A DNA stretch of 64,000 nt, from positions 62,001 through 126,000 of the forward strand of contig CAZTDD010000003.1 of assembly GCA_964612675.1 (NCBI GenBank), read 5' to 3'. The notes beneath the pieces were generated by a model. The model saw only the letters and a list, made by a program, of their open reading frames with translations, made no database searches and was not told the origin of the DNA. The number at the start of each line of letters is the position of its first letter. The first letter of the stretch is position 1. Of the stretch, positions 40,501 through 48,700 are shown piece after piece. The stretch comes from CAZTDD01 sp964612675. Its GTDB lineage: Bacteria; Hinthialibacterota; Hinthialibacteria; Hinthialibacterales; JAKPRU01. Position numbers and translations under genes: made by a program.

Positions 40501-43500
40501 CGAATTGACCGCTTCTCGTTTCACTCCGAATCCTCTATCCGACAATCCTGACGATGTGATTTATCGAACGGGAGACCTCGGGCGCTATTTACCGGATGGT
40601 ACGGTCGAATTTGTTGGACGGGTCGACCGGCAGGTGAAGATTAACGGTGTCCGTGTCGAGTTAGGGGAAATCGACAGCGCAGTCCTATCCATTGAAGGGA
40701 TCGACCAGTCCATGGTGATGCTTCACAAGCGTCCGGACGGCGAAGACGCGCTTATCTGTTATTACACAGAGAAACAACCGGTCGATCAGTCGGGGCTTCG
40801 CGAACGGCTCGGCGACTACCTGCCCGCCGCGATGATCCCCCGGTATTTTGTCCGGCTGGACGCATTCCCTCTCAATATCAACGGGAAAATCGACCGACGC
40901 TCACTGCCGAAGCCCGAGGAAATCGTTCTCGATCATGCCGCATACGAAGCCCCGGCCAATGAAACGGAAGAGAAACTCGCCGCAATCTGGAAAGAAATCC
41001 TCGGAATCGAACGTGTGAGTGTCTGTTCGCACTTTCTGGATGTTGGCGGAAATTCTCTCAAGGCGATCCGGGTTATTGCAAGGATCAACCGGGCGTTTGA
41101 CACCAAAGTAACCATCCGCATGTTCTTCGAGAATCCGACGATACGCGGCCTTTCGAAGAAACTGCCCACTTTGGAACGTGAGGCGTATTCATCTATCGAG
41201 CCTCTTCCAAAACGTCCCGATTATGCTCTTTCTCATGCCCAACGTCGTTTGTGGATCCTCGATCAACTCGGTGTACCGTCTCATGTATACAACATCCCCG
41301 CCGCTCTTCTGCTGGAAGGGAATATTGACGTTGATGCGTTGGAGTGGGCTCTGCTGTCCGTGGTTGAGCGACATGAATCGCTTCGCACAACGTTCCGGAC
41401 AGTCAATGACGAGCCGCGCCAGATCGTTCACGAGGAGGCCGTTTTCCAGCTGGAAACAGTTGACCTTTCAAAGGAGCAGGACCCCGAGAATGCGGCCGGA
41501 AAACTGGCCCGGGAAGAAGCCGAAAATCCGTTCGATCTCACTACCGGTCCGCTGTTTCGCGCGAAACTCTTGAAGCTTGCTCCGCAACGGAATGTACTCT
41601 TGGTAAGTGTGCATCATATTGTCTTCGATGGGTGGTCGATATCTGTTCTCACGAAAGAGATTGTCGACTTTTACCGAGCCTACGGCGCCGGCGAAGAGCA
41701 TCCTATCGAGCCCCTGAATATTCAATACAAAGACTACGCAGCATGGCAGAATGCCCTTCTGTCGGACAAACAGATCGAGCCCGTTCGAGACTATTGGCAT
41801 CAGAAACTCAGCGGCGACCTTCCCGGCCTGGATATCCCCTCCGACCGTCCCCGCCTCCCAATACAGTCTTTCAATGGCGCGAGACTGGCCGTCGAGTTTG
41901 GTCGGGACACTGTGGAAGCGCTGCGGGACTTTAGCCGCAAACAGGATGGCAGCTTGTTCATGGGATTGGTATCGCTGGTGAAAGTCCTTCTGCATCGCTA
42001 CACCGGGCAAAAAGATATCATTGTGGGAAGTCCCATCGCTGGGCGGGATCATCCCGACCTCGAGAATCAGGTCGGCTTCTATGTGAACTCGGTCGTCCTC
42101 CGCGATCAACTCACAAGCTGCGACAGCTTTGTCAATGTGTTCCAAAAAGTGACGCAGACGGCGAAAGAGGCCTACGATCACCGCATCTATCCGTTTGACA
42201 GGTTGGTGGATGATCTCGGCTTGGACCGCGATATGAGCCGGCCGCCGATCTTCGAAGTCATGGTGATCCTGCAGAACCTGGAACAACAAGAATTTGAATT
42301 AGAGGGCGTCAAAGTCACCGATTTCTACGATGAGCCCAACATCGGCAAGTTCTCCCTGACCTTTGAGTTTATGGAAGATCAAAACGGTGGGCTCACGCTT
42401 CATTTGGAATACAACACGGATCTATTCGACCGGGATCGAATGGAACGTCTGGGCGGTCATCTCCAGACTCTTGTTAGTCGAGTTCTGGAAAACCCCACGC
42501 AGGCTATCGGTACCGTCGATCTTCTCTCGGAGAAAGAACGAACGCAGATTCTCCATGACTTTAACTCGACAGCCACGGACTATCCAAAGGACAAGACATT
42601 TGCCGATTTGTTCGACGAGCATGTCGAGAACAGTCCGGGTCTTCCCTCGGTGGTTTGCAGGGAAACGGAGTGGTCGTACGCTGATCTCAACCGACGAGCC
42701 GGACGGCTTGCGCTCGCCCTTCGTGAGCATCACGGGGTAAAGCGCGGAGACCGCATTGCGGTACTTGTTGACCGTTCGGAGTGGCTGGCTCTTGCGTTTA
42801 TCGGTGTCATGAAAGCGGGTGCTGTCTATCTTCCGATCGATCCCACATACCCGCGTGATCGGATTTCGTTCATGCTCCAAGATTCTCAGTGTTCGACGGT
42901 ATTAACAGACAGGAACAATCGCAACAATCCGATTCTCGAAGGACGTGACGTTGTCGATATCCAGGCTTTGGATTCCATGCCTTTAGGTGAGCCTATTTCT
43001 GTTGCAACGACTGCGAGCGACCTCGCCTATGTCATTTATACATCCGGATCAACCGGGCAGCCGAAAGGTGTCATGATCGAACAGGGCGGTGCGGCGAATC
43101 TGGCCCATTGGCACCGCCGCACACTCGAGATTTCAGAGCAGGACCGGGTGCTTCAATTCGCTCCTTCTTCTTTTGACGCTTCCGTATGGGAAATGCTCAT
43201 GGCTCTCGCTCAGGGAGCGTGCCTGGTGATTGCCGGCCCCGAACAAATCCGCGACACCGCCCGTTTCGCAGAATACCTACAGGACAAGAACGTCACGGTC
43301 GCCACATTGCCGCCTTCCTATGTCGCGGAACTGCACCCTGACGACCTGAGCCCGCTCCGGCTTTTGGTAACTGCGGGAGAACCCGCAAGGGTCGCGGATG
43401 CTATAGCCCTCAGCAGGAATTTGCGGTATGTCAACGCCTACGGTCCTACGGAAACAACCATCTGTGCAACGTACCACGAGGTCGATCCATCGTGCGAGTA

Positions 43501-45733
43501 CGGTTCTTCGATCCCGATAGGTCGTCCGGTCGACAACTTTGAAGTGCTCATTTTGGATGAGAACAAATGCCTTCTCCCTATCGGAGTTCCGGGAGAGATT
43601 TATGTTGGAGGTGCCGGGTTGGCGCGCGGGTATTTTGATCGGGAATCCCTTACCAGGGAGAGTTTTGTTGCCCACCCGTTCCGTGAGGGGGAACGTCTCT
43701 ACCGAACGGGCGACATGGGGCAGTGGCTCTCCAACGGAGAGATCGAGTATCTGGGTAGAAACGATCACCAGGTCAAAATCCGCGGACATCGAATCGAATG
43801 CGGCGAGATTGAATATCAGCTCTTGAAGCATCCCTCCGTTGAACAAGCCGTAGTGGCCGCGCGGCCTGGGAATAACGGAAATACGGAACTCAGTGGCTAT
43901 TTTGTCGCACGTCAAAAGGTAGATTTATCCGATCTGAAGGGACGTTTGTCAGGGATCCTGCCGGATTACATGATTCCTTCGTATTGGATTCAGTTGGAGT
44001 CATTGCCGCTGCTTCCCAACGGAAAGGTCGACCGGAACGCACTTCCCGATCCAATCGATGGGACTGCCCAACGCCCAATAGACGCTCCCACGAACGACAC
44101 GGAGGCGGACCTGCTTACTGTCTGGAAAGAGGTGCTTGGACGGCAAGACATCGGAATTCACGACCGGTTCTTCGAATTGGGAGGCGATTCAATCAAAGCC
44201 ATTCAAGTAGTGAGCCGTCTACGCAATTTGAATTACGGTCTGGAAGTGCAAGACCTTTTCCAAGCCCCGTCTGTGCATGGTTTAGCGCAACGGGCTGGAA
44301 GAGTTGAAGCAACAACCGAGCAAGAACAGGCCACCGGCGAAGTTCCGTTGACACCGATTCAGCGATGGTTTTTCGAAAACCATCACGAAGATGTTCATCA
44401 TTTCAATCAAGCCATCGTTCTCGAAGCGCAGGAACATCTCAACGAAGAAGCCCTTCGCGCTGCATTGTCTGCTGTCTACGAACATCACGATACGCTACGG
44501 ATACGATTCCAATTCCAGGATGACCGGATCGTTCAGGAGTACGAGTCGAATGCGAGCCCGATTCCACTGGATGTGGTGGACCTCAGAGAGGAGGTCAACG
44601 CTTCTGAGAGAATCCGTGCTCACGCGGACAGCCTGCAGTCGAGCCTCGATCTTACAGCCGGGCCGGTGATCAAAGCGGCTTTGTACCGCTTGAGTAACAA
44701 AGATCGCTTGCTCTTGATTGCCCATCATTTAATCGTGGACGGTGTTTCATGGAGTATATTGGTCGAGGATTTGGCTCGTGCCTATCGCCACTCCATCGCT
44801 GAACGGGAAATCCGCTTGCCCGCGCGGACCGATTCTTATCAGCTGTGGGCGCGGAAACTGGAGGAATACGCCAAGAGCCCGGCACTTTTGCAGGAAAAGG
44901 ATTTCTGGACGCGGGTGGAAACCACACAAGCAGAAGATATTCCGTTGGATTTCGAGGCGCCCGAGACAAACCGATGCGGGGATGCGCAGATTGTCCGCTT
45001 CGGCCTCGGCGAGAAAACAACGCGTCAACTCCTGACCGATGTTCACCGTGCATACAATACGGAAGTCGGCGACCTTCTAATTACTGCGCTCGCGGGGGCC
45101 CTGAAGGAGTGGCACGGCGGACAACGAAGCCGCATCATGATGGAGGGGCACGGACGCGAACCGCTGCCGGGGCGTGTCGATGTCAGCCGGACCGTAGGCT
45201 GGTTCACGAGCTTATATCCGGTGGTTCTCGACCTGAAAAACAAGGAAGACATTGGTTCCCAGGTCAAGGAAATTAAAGAAACCCTGAGATATGTTCCGAA
45301 GAAAGGAATTGGATACGGGGTTCTGAAATATCTTGTTCCTGAGGAACACAAACTCGGTTTTCCCACTGCTGCGGCGCCGCGATTGCTTTTCAATTATCAC
45401 GGCAAAGTCAACTCGGAAAGTGGAGGAGGACTGTTTACTTCATCGGCCGACATGGAGGCCATCGGTAGGTTTCGCGGAGACGCGCTCGAGCGAACCGAAT
45501 TGTTGGATTTGGAGGCGGTTATCCAGAATGATCGTTTGGAGATCTTGGCTCTGTTCAACCCGAAGGCTCACCGTCGCGAAACGATTGAATGGTTTGCAGA
45601 TCGGTATCGGTCGACATTGGAGCGGATCGTCGAGCATTGCAAGTCAAAGCCCTCCACCGATATGACACCGAGTGATGTATCGAGGGTGAACCTCGATGTA
45701 GAAGAATTCGAAAGCATCTTTGAAGATGAATAG
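28520..45733 (+). CDS. Hybrid PKS-aminotransferase-NRPS megasynthase
   Basis: One uninterrupted frame of 17.2 kb encodes 5737 residues. Domain order (approximate residues): docking coiled coil 1-30, KS 33-460 (C207), AT 570-870 (GHSVGE, HAFHS, malonyl), ACP 970-1040 (S1002), PLP aminotransferase 1180-1625 (K1456), then C1 1634-2060, A1 2078-2570, PCP1 (S2630), E1 2684-3120, C2 3127-3560, A2 3607-4137, PCP2 (S4179), C3 4227-4670, A3 4690-5180, PCP3 (S5224) and E2 5274-5710. A short acidic tail resembles a COM donor. The PKS part has no reductive domains, so its beta-ketone is free for the aminotransferase to convert to an amine, as in mycosubtilin and microcystin assembly. The ATG at 28520 follows gagagg. 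It overlaps the next NRPS gene by 14 bp. Confidence 0.94.
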   Translation: MEQSSDQKYVEALRKASDKIKELLAENEALKHTEPIAIVGMACRFPGGCDTPEKFWDMLKEGRDTVSEIPSQRWDTGAFYDSDPNTPGKMYTRSGAFMDDVDCFDAGFFGITPKEAESIDPQQRILLETCWESLENAGLNIPKLRGSRTGVFIGLSNYDYIQSHIHSGDPNRITPHSGSGVMFSTTAGRVSYFFDFHGPCMTVDTACSSSLVSLHLAAISLQKGESDLALAGGVNLLLSPDSFVAMCKVNALSPDGRCRAFDNNARGYGRGEGCGLVVLKRLSDARRDGDNILAVIKGSAVNHDGRSNGLTAPNGPAQRDVISKALSVAGISADQVDYVEAHGTGTILGDPIEANALQLVYGQDRSDERKLLIGSVKTNIGHTEAAAGIAGVLKTVLSFQHGKIPPSLHFDTPNEHIAWNEMNIRVADSLLDWPNVGRPRVAGISSFGLSGTNAHVLIQETSLAAPDLFAELGEEEEVSYERPLHTLPLSALTEDALRDYGKKYRQYLRADKESTLADIAYSAGNRHHFRHRLALLGSSKEEICEGLDAYLEERSAPNVILRKHEDAIGKQGIVFLFTGQGSQYIGMGRQLYETQPVFREAMIRCDACLQPYLHQSLIKLIYGDEADEAALNQTAVTQPALFAFEYCLAALWRSWGIKPAAVIGHSVGEYAAGVVAGVFSMEDGLRLAAERADQMQALPAGGAMAAVFAPEETVKPILDEYDHRISIAAFNAPERITISGEEDAVASALKTLEQQGVQHKRLRVSHAFHSHLIAPILDSFGREVSTASLSQPNLPFYSTVTGTHIAPQEASSSKYWTEQILKPVKYQQAVTAAADDGYNVFLDIGPSNTLTSLARLCLSGKETLLLHSLRKDGDDWRNILDTLGHLYAHGIEIDWAGFDSPYHRRKVSVPTYPFQRGRYWLDLCPTRQTGGRSTTTEPEGVPMNEKLPDRSELDSVSPGNVSESNHRELVLNEVTGFISEISGFRASDIGPSSHVLELGLDSLMLSKLSQQIQARYGLTLKAARFFQDLGCVCDLTDYVVENATILEPLSTDTRHPTMDAAQSTSTPSLPAGPVSSQGGHTPDPSQSDTLLALMRQQLDQISQVATQNIQTITDFARQQLAHFEGHTALPQQRQPVADTTSRAKQRLPESTPRAAAQSERKPGRVNYRAVNLGSSGSMTEDQQKFVDDVVRRVVERTPRSKEMTAQSRPVLADWKHTLSFWSQLKEAKYPIVSSRSDGPRFWDVDDNEYIDVAMGMGVHFFGHRPPFILDALQKQMAEGVELGTQCDLTADVAKLLNELTGVERVAFSNTGSEAVMVALRLARAATGRNKIVIFKNSYHGIFDGVLAADVGGEIEPIGPGTPRNMVEDVVVLDYDSEESLKTISAQANDLAAVLVEPVQSRNPDLQPHAFLRKLRRLTADNGVALIFDEMITGFRIHPGGAQAWFGIDADIVAYGKIVGGGLPIGVIGGKAKFLDYIDGGVWEYGDTSGPGSDMIYYGGTFCRNPMTMAAAYAALLRLKEAGTSLQEELNRKTTEFCNSLNYWFERERVPMRVKHFASQWRIVPLGDNDLLHPIEMELLYLLMMLRGIYTWERRISFFSTAHTEEDIEQVLTGIKDSVNEIRAAGFSFESPEDTPVRFSPPSSIQRRLYALAQRPGGERPYHLPNSFWIDGPLDVDKLESCFAEIIKRHESLRTTFQVIDGDLVQHILDEPRFFIERYECGEDEVKAIENRFLRPFDLSKAPLLRIAAIRLERNKHVLLADAHHIAVDGLSSNVIAEELMALYEGRLLPPVEVQFRDGISILSEALTPQRRAELETFWREQLSGTLPILALPEDYPRPPEPSFNGDHVFRKIEPAMTRRLRSLAKETGTSLYMVILAAYFTLLHRLTGQDDVLVGAPSSGRDDVRLRDAVGMFVNTFVIRCHPEAQLSFVEFLRSVKDTCTRAYDHQDYPFKKAAELNQSRPKDRNAIFDTMLSYENADARSFDIKDLTFTTRDIHVRGAMFDFSLDIIEEKEALRLDFQFATDLFSRETVERWSQQFVRILDSVIESHERRLADIPLLGSTELEQLDAWNDTHAAYPADKTIVNLFEQQVESTPDNIAIVSDDTALTYRELNADANRIAHALQEKHSVRPGEFVGVLLDRSERTIVTLLGIVKAGAVYVPMDAEYPAERLEFMTQDSGCRLIVTTSAHADSLPPILKDKSVDIKTLRSENDSNPAASVEPDQPIYVIYTSGSTGKPKGCLVTHRNVVRLMKNERHNFDFNESDVWVVAHSFCFDFSVWEMYGALLYGGRVVVARKEDVQDTDVFLELIRTHRVTVLNQTPGAFYNLIDSELKQTVHALADHLRYVIFGGDRLEPAMLQRWADIYPLSDIALINMYGITETTVHVTYHRLSEEDIHAGTGKSPIGRPITETTVYVCDSFMQRQSIGVVGELYVGGSGVCKGYLNRLELTRERFVPSPFRENETLYRTGDLGRRLPDGSLEYLGRNDDQVQIRGYRIEPAEIANRLLQHPDIQKAVILPREANRGVYELIAYFTADKPLDSLVLRQYLSSHLPSYMLPSYFIQLDEFPLTPNGKVDKAALPSPDTVELDTGTEFAAPRNPVEETLVAVWKEVLGVERVGIHDSYFALGGDSIKAIQVASRLYRAGLKIEVGQILQGQTIAAITTSVRETKSADSRKADERTRTTAERSELTQIQRWFFEEHRTERHHYNNAALLTPKKRLETAPLRKALTAIQEHHEELRMRFQMEGDRIVQEINPSLIYAWFEVVDLCDEADEAAALDAHAGRIQGSLDLASGPLMKSVLYNLKDGQRILLVIHHLVVDAVSWRIIIEDLTTAYRQAVRNEPIALPVKSDSYTHWAEIQREYASRSDLLKEKPYWAAVESAPYKPIPRDFDYGKNVYGDCEYKHVYLTEEETQAVLTSTNHILRAEIDDVLVTALARAVKNWTGFGTIRLQQELHGREMISEDVDVSRTVGWFTTMPPSVIDLENTDDVFRQVSIVKDTLRRMPRKGIGYSILRYVTPSNLKEDVQFAPIPEVSINYLGQFDADLGNLFSAASEPTGREWGNDTERTNVFEFEGIVVDGRLRLTLLYNQRLHKPETALHVLNLFRECLLEILVHCADAETVVVAPTDFTYSELRLDEFQAVLNEVGMLADDIEDIMPLTPMQEGMLYHSLAEEGTNAYFSQWLFEISGDLDLNTFSESWTDVAKRHQVLRTAFVADCSERPVQVILKQRSVDFEYHDIRDQSEAEQKKRIDAFCAEDRSRKRDLAKDVLMQVTVFRLNNQTHTVVLSYPHILIDGWSQTVVVEDLLAIYEARVLDRTVDLTPVVSQREYIEWLEGRDWEESRNYWSRYLEGYENPVEVPRAVESGPDKSFSLERYEFCLDNEVTSRLSELTVKHGATLSTIVQAVWAILMGRYNGSDDVLIGVVHAGRPPEVEGIERLVGLFLRTIPVRIRMEDHQSFASLIHDIGNAALDSEPHQYLPLIDIQAQSHLRESLFDHVVVFENYPLADISEDGTASDTGFRVLNPRGIEQMHYHFGLEVNPGQQLSIAFAYNGNVHTKEQIHQFERHLQALIHRVVEDDDVRLGDLNIATEQESIRLEDSVPTTSVQKTVLDLFDIQAAAKPDKIAAEDAHGSISYGELGRRSEILAKALWERGIKRDVLVGLYLRNGIDFLIGMLAIQKAGGVFVPLDVDSPGKRLQAILNTTDPAFVITNSELETPLKTALGMFELNTIPEWVAVMESASSVRLENYRSGEQTKVATSEPVEMLSDRPRVEDAAYVMFTSGSTGEPKAILGGHEGLSHFIQWETREFGFDENVRTSNLALTTFDVSLRDIFVPLTVGGTVCIPDSETRADPSLLLNWLDRARVNAVHIVPSIFRLLLDEIEKVETRDDLLETLHHILLAGEPSFGKDIQRWRDSVGNRVQFVNLYGPSETSLAKLFHRIEHELPEANRCVPLGEPIDGTRTLILKNNRLAPTGAIGEICLQVPFRCKGYYRDPELTASRFTPNPLSDNPDDVIYRTGDLGRYLPDGTVEFVGRVDRQVKINGVRVELGEIDSAVLSIEGIDQSMVMLHKRPDGEDALICYYTEKQPVDQSGLRERLGDYLPAAMIPRYFVRLDAFPLNINGKIDRRSLPKPEEIVLDHAAYEAPANETEEKLAAIWKEILGIERVSVCSHFLDVGGNSLKAIRVIARINRAFDTKVTIRMFFENPTIRGLSKKLPTLEREAYSSIEPLPKRPDYALSHAQRRLWILDQLGVPSHVYNIPAALLLEGNIDVDALEWALLSVVERHESLRTTFRTVNDEPRQIVHEEAVFQLETVDLSKEQDPENAAGKLAREEAENPFDLTTGPLFRAKLLKLAPQRNVLLVSVHHIVFDGWSISVLTKEIVDFYRAYGAGEEHPIEPLNIQYKDYAAWQNALLSDKQIEPVRDYWHQKLSGDLPGLDIPSDRPRLPIQSFNGARLAVEFGRDTVEALRDFSRKQDGSLFMGLVSLVKVLLHRYTGQKDIIVGSPIAGRDHPDLENQVGFYVNSVVLRDQLTSCDSFVNVFQKVTQTAKEAYDHRIYPFDRLVDDLGLDRDMSRPPIFEVMVILQNLEQQEFELEGVKVTDFYDEPNIGKFSLTFEFMEDQNGGLTLHLEYNTDLFDRDRMERLGGHLQTLVSRVLENPTQAIGTVDLLSEKERTQILHDFNSTATDYPKDKTFADLFDEHVENSPGLPSVVCRETEWSYADLNRRAGRLALALREHHGVKRGDRIAVLVDRSEWLALAFIGVMKAGAVYLPIDPTYPRDRISFMLQDSQCSTVLTDRNNRNNPILEGRDVVDIQALDSMPLGEPISVATTASDLAYVIYTSGSTGQPKGVMIEQGGAANLAHWHRRTLEISEQDRVLQFAPSSFDASVWEMLMALAQGACLVIAGPEQIRDTARFAEYLQDKNVTVATLPPSYVAELHPDDLSPLRLLVTAGEPARVADAIALSRNLRYVNAYGPTETTICATYHEVDPSCEYGSSIPIGRPVDNFEVLILDENKCLLPIGVPGEIYVGGAGLARGYFDRESLTRESFVAHPFREGERLYRTGDMGQWLSNGEIEYLGRNDHQVKIRGHRIECGEIEYQLLKHPSVEQAVVAARPGNNGNTELSGYFVARQKVDLSDLKGRLSGILPDYMIPSYWIQLESLPLLPNGKVDRNALPDPIDGTAQRPIDAPTNDTEADLLTVWKEVLGRQDIGIHDRFFELGGDSIKAIQVVSRLRNLNYGLEVQDLFQAPSVHGLAQRAGRVEATTEQEQATGEVPLTPIQRWFFENHHEDVHHFNQAIVLEAQEHLNEEALRAALSAVYEHHDTLRIRFQFQDDRIVQEYESNASPIPLDVVDLREEVNASERIRAHADSLQSSLDLTAGPVIKAALYRLSNKDRLLLIAHHLIVDGVSWSILVEDLARAYRHSIAEREIRLPARTDSYQLWARKLEEYAKSPALLQEKDFWTRVETTQAEDIPLDFEAPETNRCGDAQIVRFGLGEKTTRQLLTDVHRAYNTEVGDLLITALAGALKEWHGGQRSRIMMEGHGREPLPGRVDVSRTVGWFTSLYPVVLDLKNKEDIGSQVKEIKETLRYVPKKGIGYGVLKYLVPEEHKLGFPTAAAPRLLFNYHGKVNSESGGGLFTSSADMEAIGRFRGDALERTELLDLEAVIQNDRLEILALFNPKAHRRETIEWFADRYRSTLERIVEHCKSKPSTDMTPSDVSRVNLDVEEFESIFEDE
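28616..31640 (+). other. Domain block: KS-AT-ACP without reductive domains
   Basis: Part of the 28520-45733 protein. KS motifs VDTACSSSL, EAHGTGTILGD and KTNIGHTEAAAG are intact; the AT is malonyl-type; the ACP Ser lies in LGLDSLMLSK. With no KR, DH or ER, this module should leave a 3-oxoacyl thioester. Confidence 0.88.
32040..33400 (+). other. Domain: class III PLP aminotransferase (GSA-type)
   Basis: Integrated aminotransferase inside the 28520-45733 protein, related to glutamate-1-semialdehyde aminomutases. Motifs: FSNTGSEAVMVALRLAR for phosphate binding, NSYHGIFDG, LIFDEMITGF with the PLP-contacting Asp, and the Schiff-base K1456 in AYGKIVGGGLPIG. Position after an unreduced PKS module supports conversion of a beta-ketoacyl-ACP to a beta-aminoacyl-ACP. 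Confidence 0.9.
33420..37880 (+). other. NRPS module 1: C-A(Thr)-PCP-E
   Basis: The C domain has the intact HHIAVDG (H1763, H1764). The A domain has YTSGSTGKPKG and NMYGITETTVH. Reading the ten specificity positions by eye against GrsA gives DFWNIGMVHK, the established threonine code. The PCP has LGGDSIKAIQ. The E domain has HHLVVDAVSW and DVSRTVGWFT. Epimerising L-Thr at C-alpha gives D-allo-Thr. Confidence 0.85.
37900..41170 (+). other. NRPS module 2: C-A(unknown)-PCP
   Basis: The C domain follows an E domain and has PHILIDGW instead of HHxxxDG; the second, catalytic His is kept. The A domain is divergent: core A3 reads MFTSGSTGEPKAI and A4 reads FDVSLRDIF. My alignment gives a code near DVRHLALLAK, which I cannot match to a substrate. 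The PCP is VGGNSLKAIR. No E domain, so an L residue is expected. Confidence 0.75.
41200..45733 (+). other. NRPS module 3: C-A(Phe)-PCP-E
   Basis: The C domain has the intact HHIVFDGWS. The A domain has FDASVWEML, TLPPSY, VTAGE and NAYGPTETTIC, giving DAWTVAAICK, essentially the GrsA/TycA phenylalanine code. The PCP is LGGDSIKAIQ. The E domain has AHHLIVDGVSW and DVSRTVGWFT, so D-Phe is expected. The last 25 residues (SDVSRVNLDVEEFESI) fit a COM donor for the next protein. Confidence 0.85.
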
Positions 45734-48700
45734 ACGCGGTATTTCGAAGCAGAATCTCAAAGCGATTTATCCCCTTTTGCCGTTACAGGAGGGTATCCTT
45801 TATCATTCTCTGTACGAACCGCGTTCCCGGGCCTACTTCCAGCAGGCGTGTTTTCGACTTGCGGGCGATCTGGACTTCGAGTTATGCGAACAAGCCCTGA
45901 ATAGTCTGGTACGAAGGCATGATGTCCTTCGCTCGGTTTTTGTCCACGAAAACACATCCCAGCCTCTCCACGTGATACTCAAGGAAAGACCGGTCGAGTT
46001 TCATAGCCAGGACCTTCGGACCCTGTCTTCGGAGGATCGGGATGCGCTGCTGAAGGCCTTCATGGAAAATGACCGCAATCGCGGTTTTGACTTATCCAGC
46101 GACGTCCTTTTCCGCGTGAATGTTTTTCGTCTGGCCGATTCTCTCTATGAAATGATTTGGAGCCATCCGCATATCATTATTGACGGATGGTCCGGAGCCA
46201 TTCTGCAGACGGAATTCTGCTCGATATATCAGGCGTTGCGAACCGGACGCGCACCGGAGCTCCACGAACCTCCGCCTTATAATCAATATGTCGATTGGCT
46301 CGAGGTGCGAGATACGCAAGCGGCACGCGATCACTGGAAAAGAGTGCTCGCAGGCTATAATACTCCGGTCTCCATACCTGCCGACAGACACGCACACCTG
46401 GACGCCGACTTGAACGCCGACTATGCCTTAGAAGAACACGCGTTCTGTTTGGATGCCGACATTACAAAAGCAATGTCCAAACTGGCCGTATCGCAAGGCT
46501 CTACCTTGAACAATTTTCTACAGTGTGTTTGGGCGATTCTCCTCGCCCGATACAACGATGAAGATGACGTTCTGTTCGGCACAGTTGTCTCGGGTCGACC
46601 TCCCGAGGTTGAGGGGATCGAGAACATGGTCGGCCTTTTTATCAACACCGTCCCTGTTCGCGTTCAGATGGGCGATTTTCAGACTTTCTGTGAGTTACTG
46701 AGCACTGTGCAGCAGAATGCAGTAGACCGTGAGGCCCATCAGCACCTCTCTCTGACCGAAATTCAGTCGGTTTCTGAATTGAAACAGGATCTGCTGAACC
46801 ATCTGTTTGTTTTCGAAAACTATCCCGTTGACCGGCAGATCATGGAAGAATCCGGGAAAGAATCTCTGGGATTTGAAGTGTTATCCGCCGAGATGTTCGA
46901 ACAGGCACACTACGATTTCGGTCTTCTCATATACCCGGGCGAAGAAACCACGATTCGGTTCACATACAACGCGAACCGGTATTCCGGCGACCGGGTTAGA
47001 CGAATTGAAGACCATTTCCGAAAAGCCGTTGAGAGCATATTGTCTAATCCTTTTACTCTATTGCATGATATCGAAATCCTCCCGCCGAGTGAGGAGGATC
47101 AAATCCTGCAAGGATTTGCAGGCACATCAGTTTCGTTCCCGGAAGAGAAAACTCTGGCGGATCTCTGGGAAGAACAGGTCGAGAAAACTCCTCACAATAC
47201 GGCTCTTCTGTTCGAAAATCGTCGTTGGACCTATGCGGAGTTGAACGTAGCTGCGAACGGCATAGCGGACTTTCTGCGAAGAGAATATTCACTTGCTCCC
47301 GATGATCGCATCGGAGTGTTAATGGATCGGACCGAATGGCAGATTCCCGCACTGTTGGGAATCTTGAAAGCGGGCGGAGCCTATGTGCCGATTGAACCAT
47401 CGTTTCCCGACGAGCGGATTGGATTCATCGTGGAAGATAGCGGCTGCCGGGTCGTACTCGCGGACTCAATAAACGTGAACCACTCGGTTGTTCCCACGGC
47501 TGTACCCGTAGTTGACGCCGCCTCAATCCTTCCGAAGGTTGAATTCTCGCCCGACCAACGCTGCTCCAGTCGCGACCTTGCCTATGTTATTTACACCTCG
47601 GGTTCGACCGGCAGGCCCAAAGGAGTCCTGATCGAACATCGTGGTTTTGTGAATATGATCCTCGAACAAATCCGAGGATTCGGAATTACTGCGGATGATC
47701 GTGTGCTTCAGTTCGCGTCTTGTTCCTTTGACGCGTCCCTGTCGGAAATCTTCATGGCCCTCTTGTCCGGTGCGGCTCTCGTTCAGATCTCCAGGGATAT
47801 CATTCAGGATATCGGCCGGCTTCAAGATTATCTGACCGAACACTCCGTTTCTGTTGCGACTTTTCCCCCCTCGTATTTACGTGCGGCGGAGTATCCCGAT
47901 TTACCGAGCCTTCGCGTTCTCATCACCGCCGGAGAGTCCGCGACGTACGAGGACGCCCGTCGTTATGTGGACGGTTTACGCTATTTCAACGCCTACGGTC
48001 CCACTGAGACTTCCGTATGCGCGACTTATCAGCGAATTACCTCCGAGTACGCGGATTGCGAACGTCTCCCCATCGGCCGAGCATTGGTCAATACGAAGAT
48101 ACGTATTTTGGACAGCCGTCTTCGGCCGGTACCTGTGGGCATCTGTGGCGAAATTGCAGTTGCCGGCCCCGGACTCGCGCGAGGGTATCTGAACCGCCCC
48201 GAGACCGAAGAAGTGAGTTTCGCCCAAAGTCCGAACACCCATGATGATCGGATTTACAGAACAGGGGATCTCGGGAGATGGCGGCCGGACGGAACCATCG
48301 AGTTTCTGGGTCGGAATGACGATCAGATCAAGTTGCGTGGCTTCCGAATCGAGTTGGGCGAAATCGAGGAGGTTCTACTGAAACATCCGGCTATCGCAGA
48401 GGCGGTCGTAATCTGTCGCGACGATGTGGGGGATGAGAAGAGACTCGTGGCCTACGTGGCATCCAAAGACCCAATTCCGGTTTCGTCATTGAATGAATGG
48501 TTAGTTTCCAGACTTCCTGCTTACATGATTCCCGCACATTTTGTGTGGATGGAATCGCTGCCGCTTACTCCCAGCCTGAAAATCGACAAAAAATCGCTTC
48601 CTCGACCGGAGACTGCTTCAACACAGGAAGGCCCCGATCCGCGAACTCCGCTGGAATCGACAATCGCACATGTGTGGAGAGAGGTACTTGGGATAGACCG

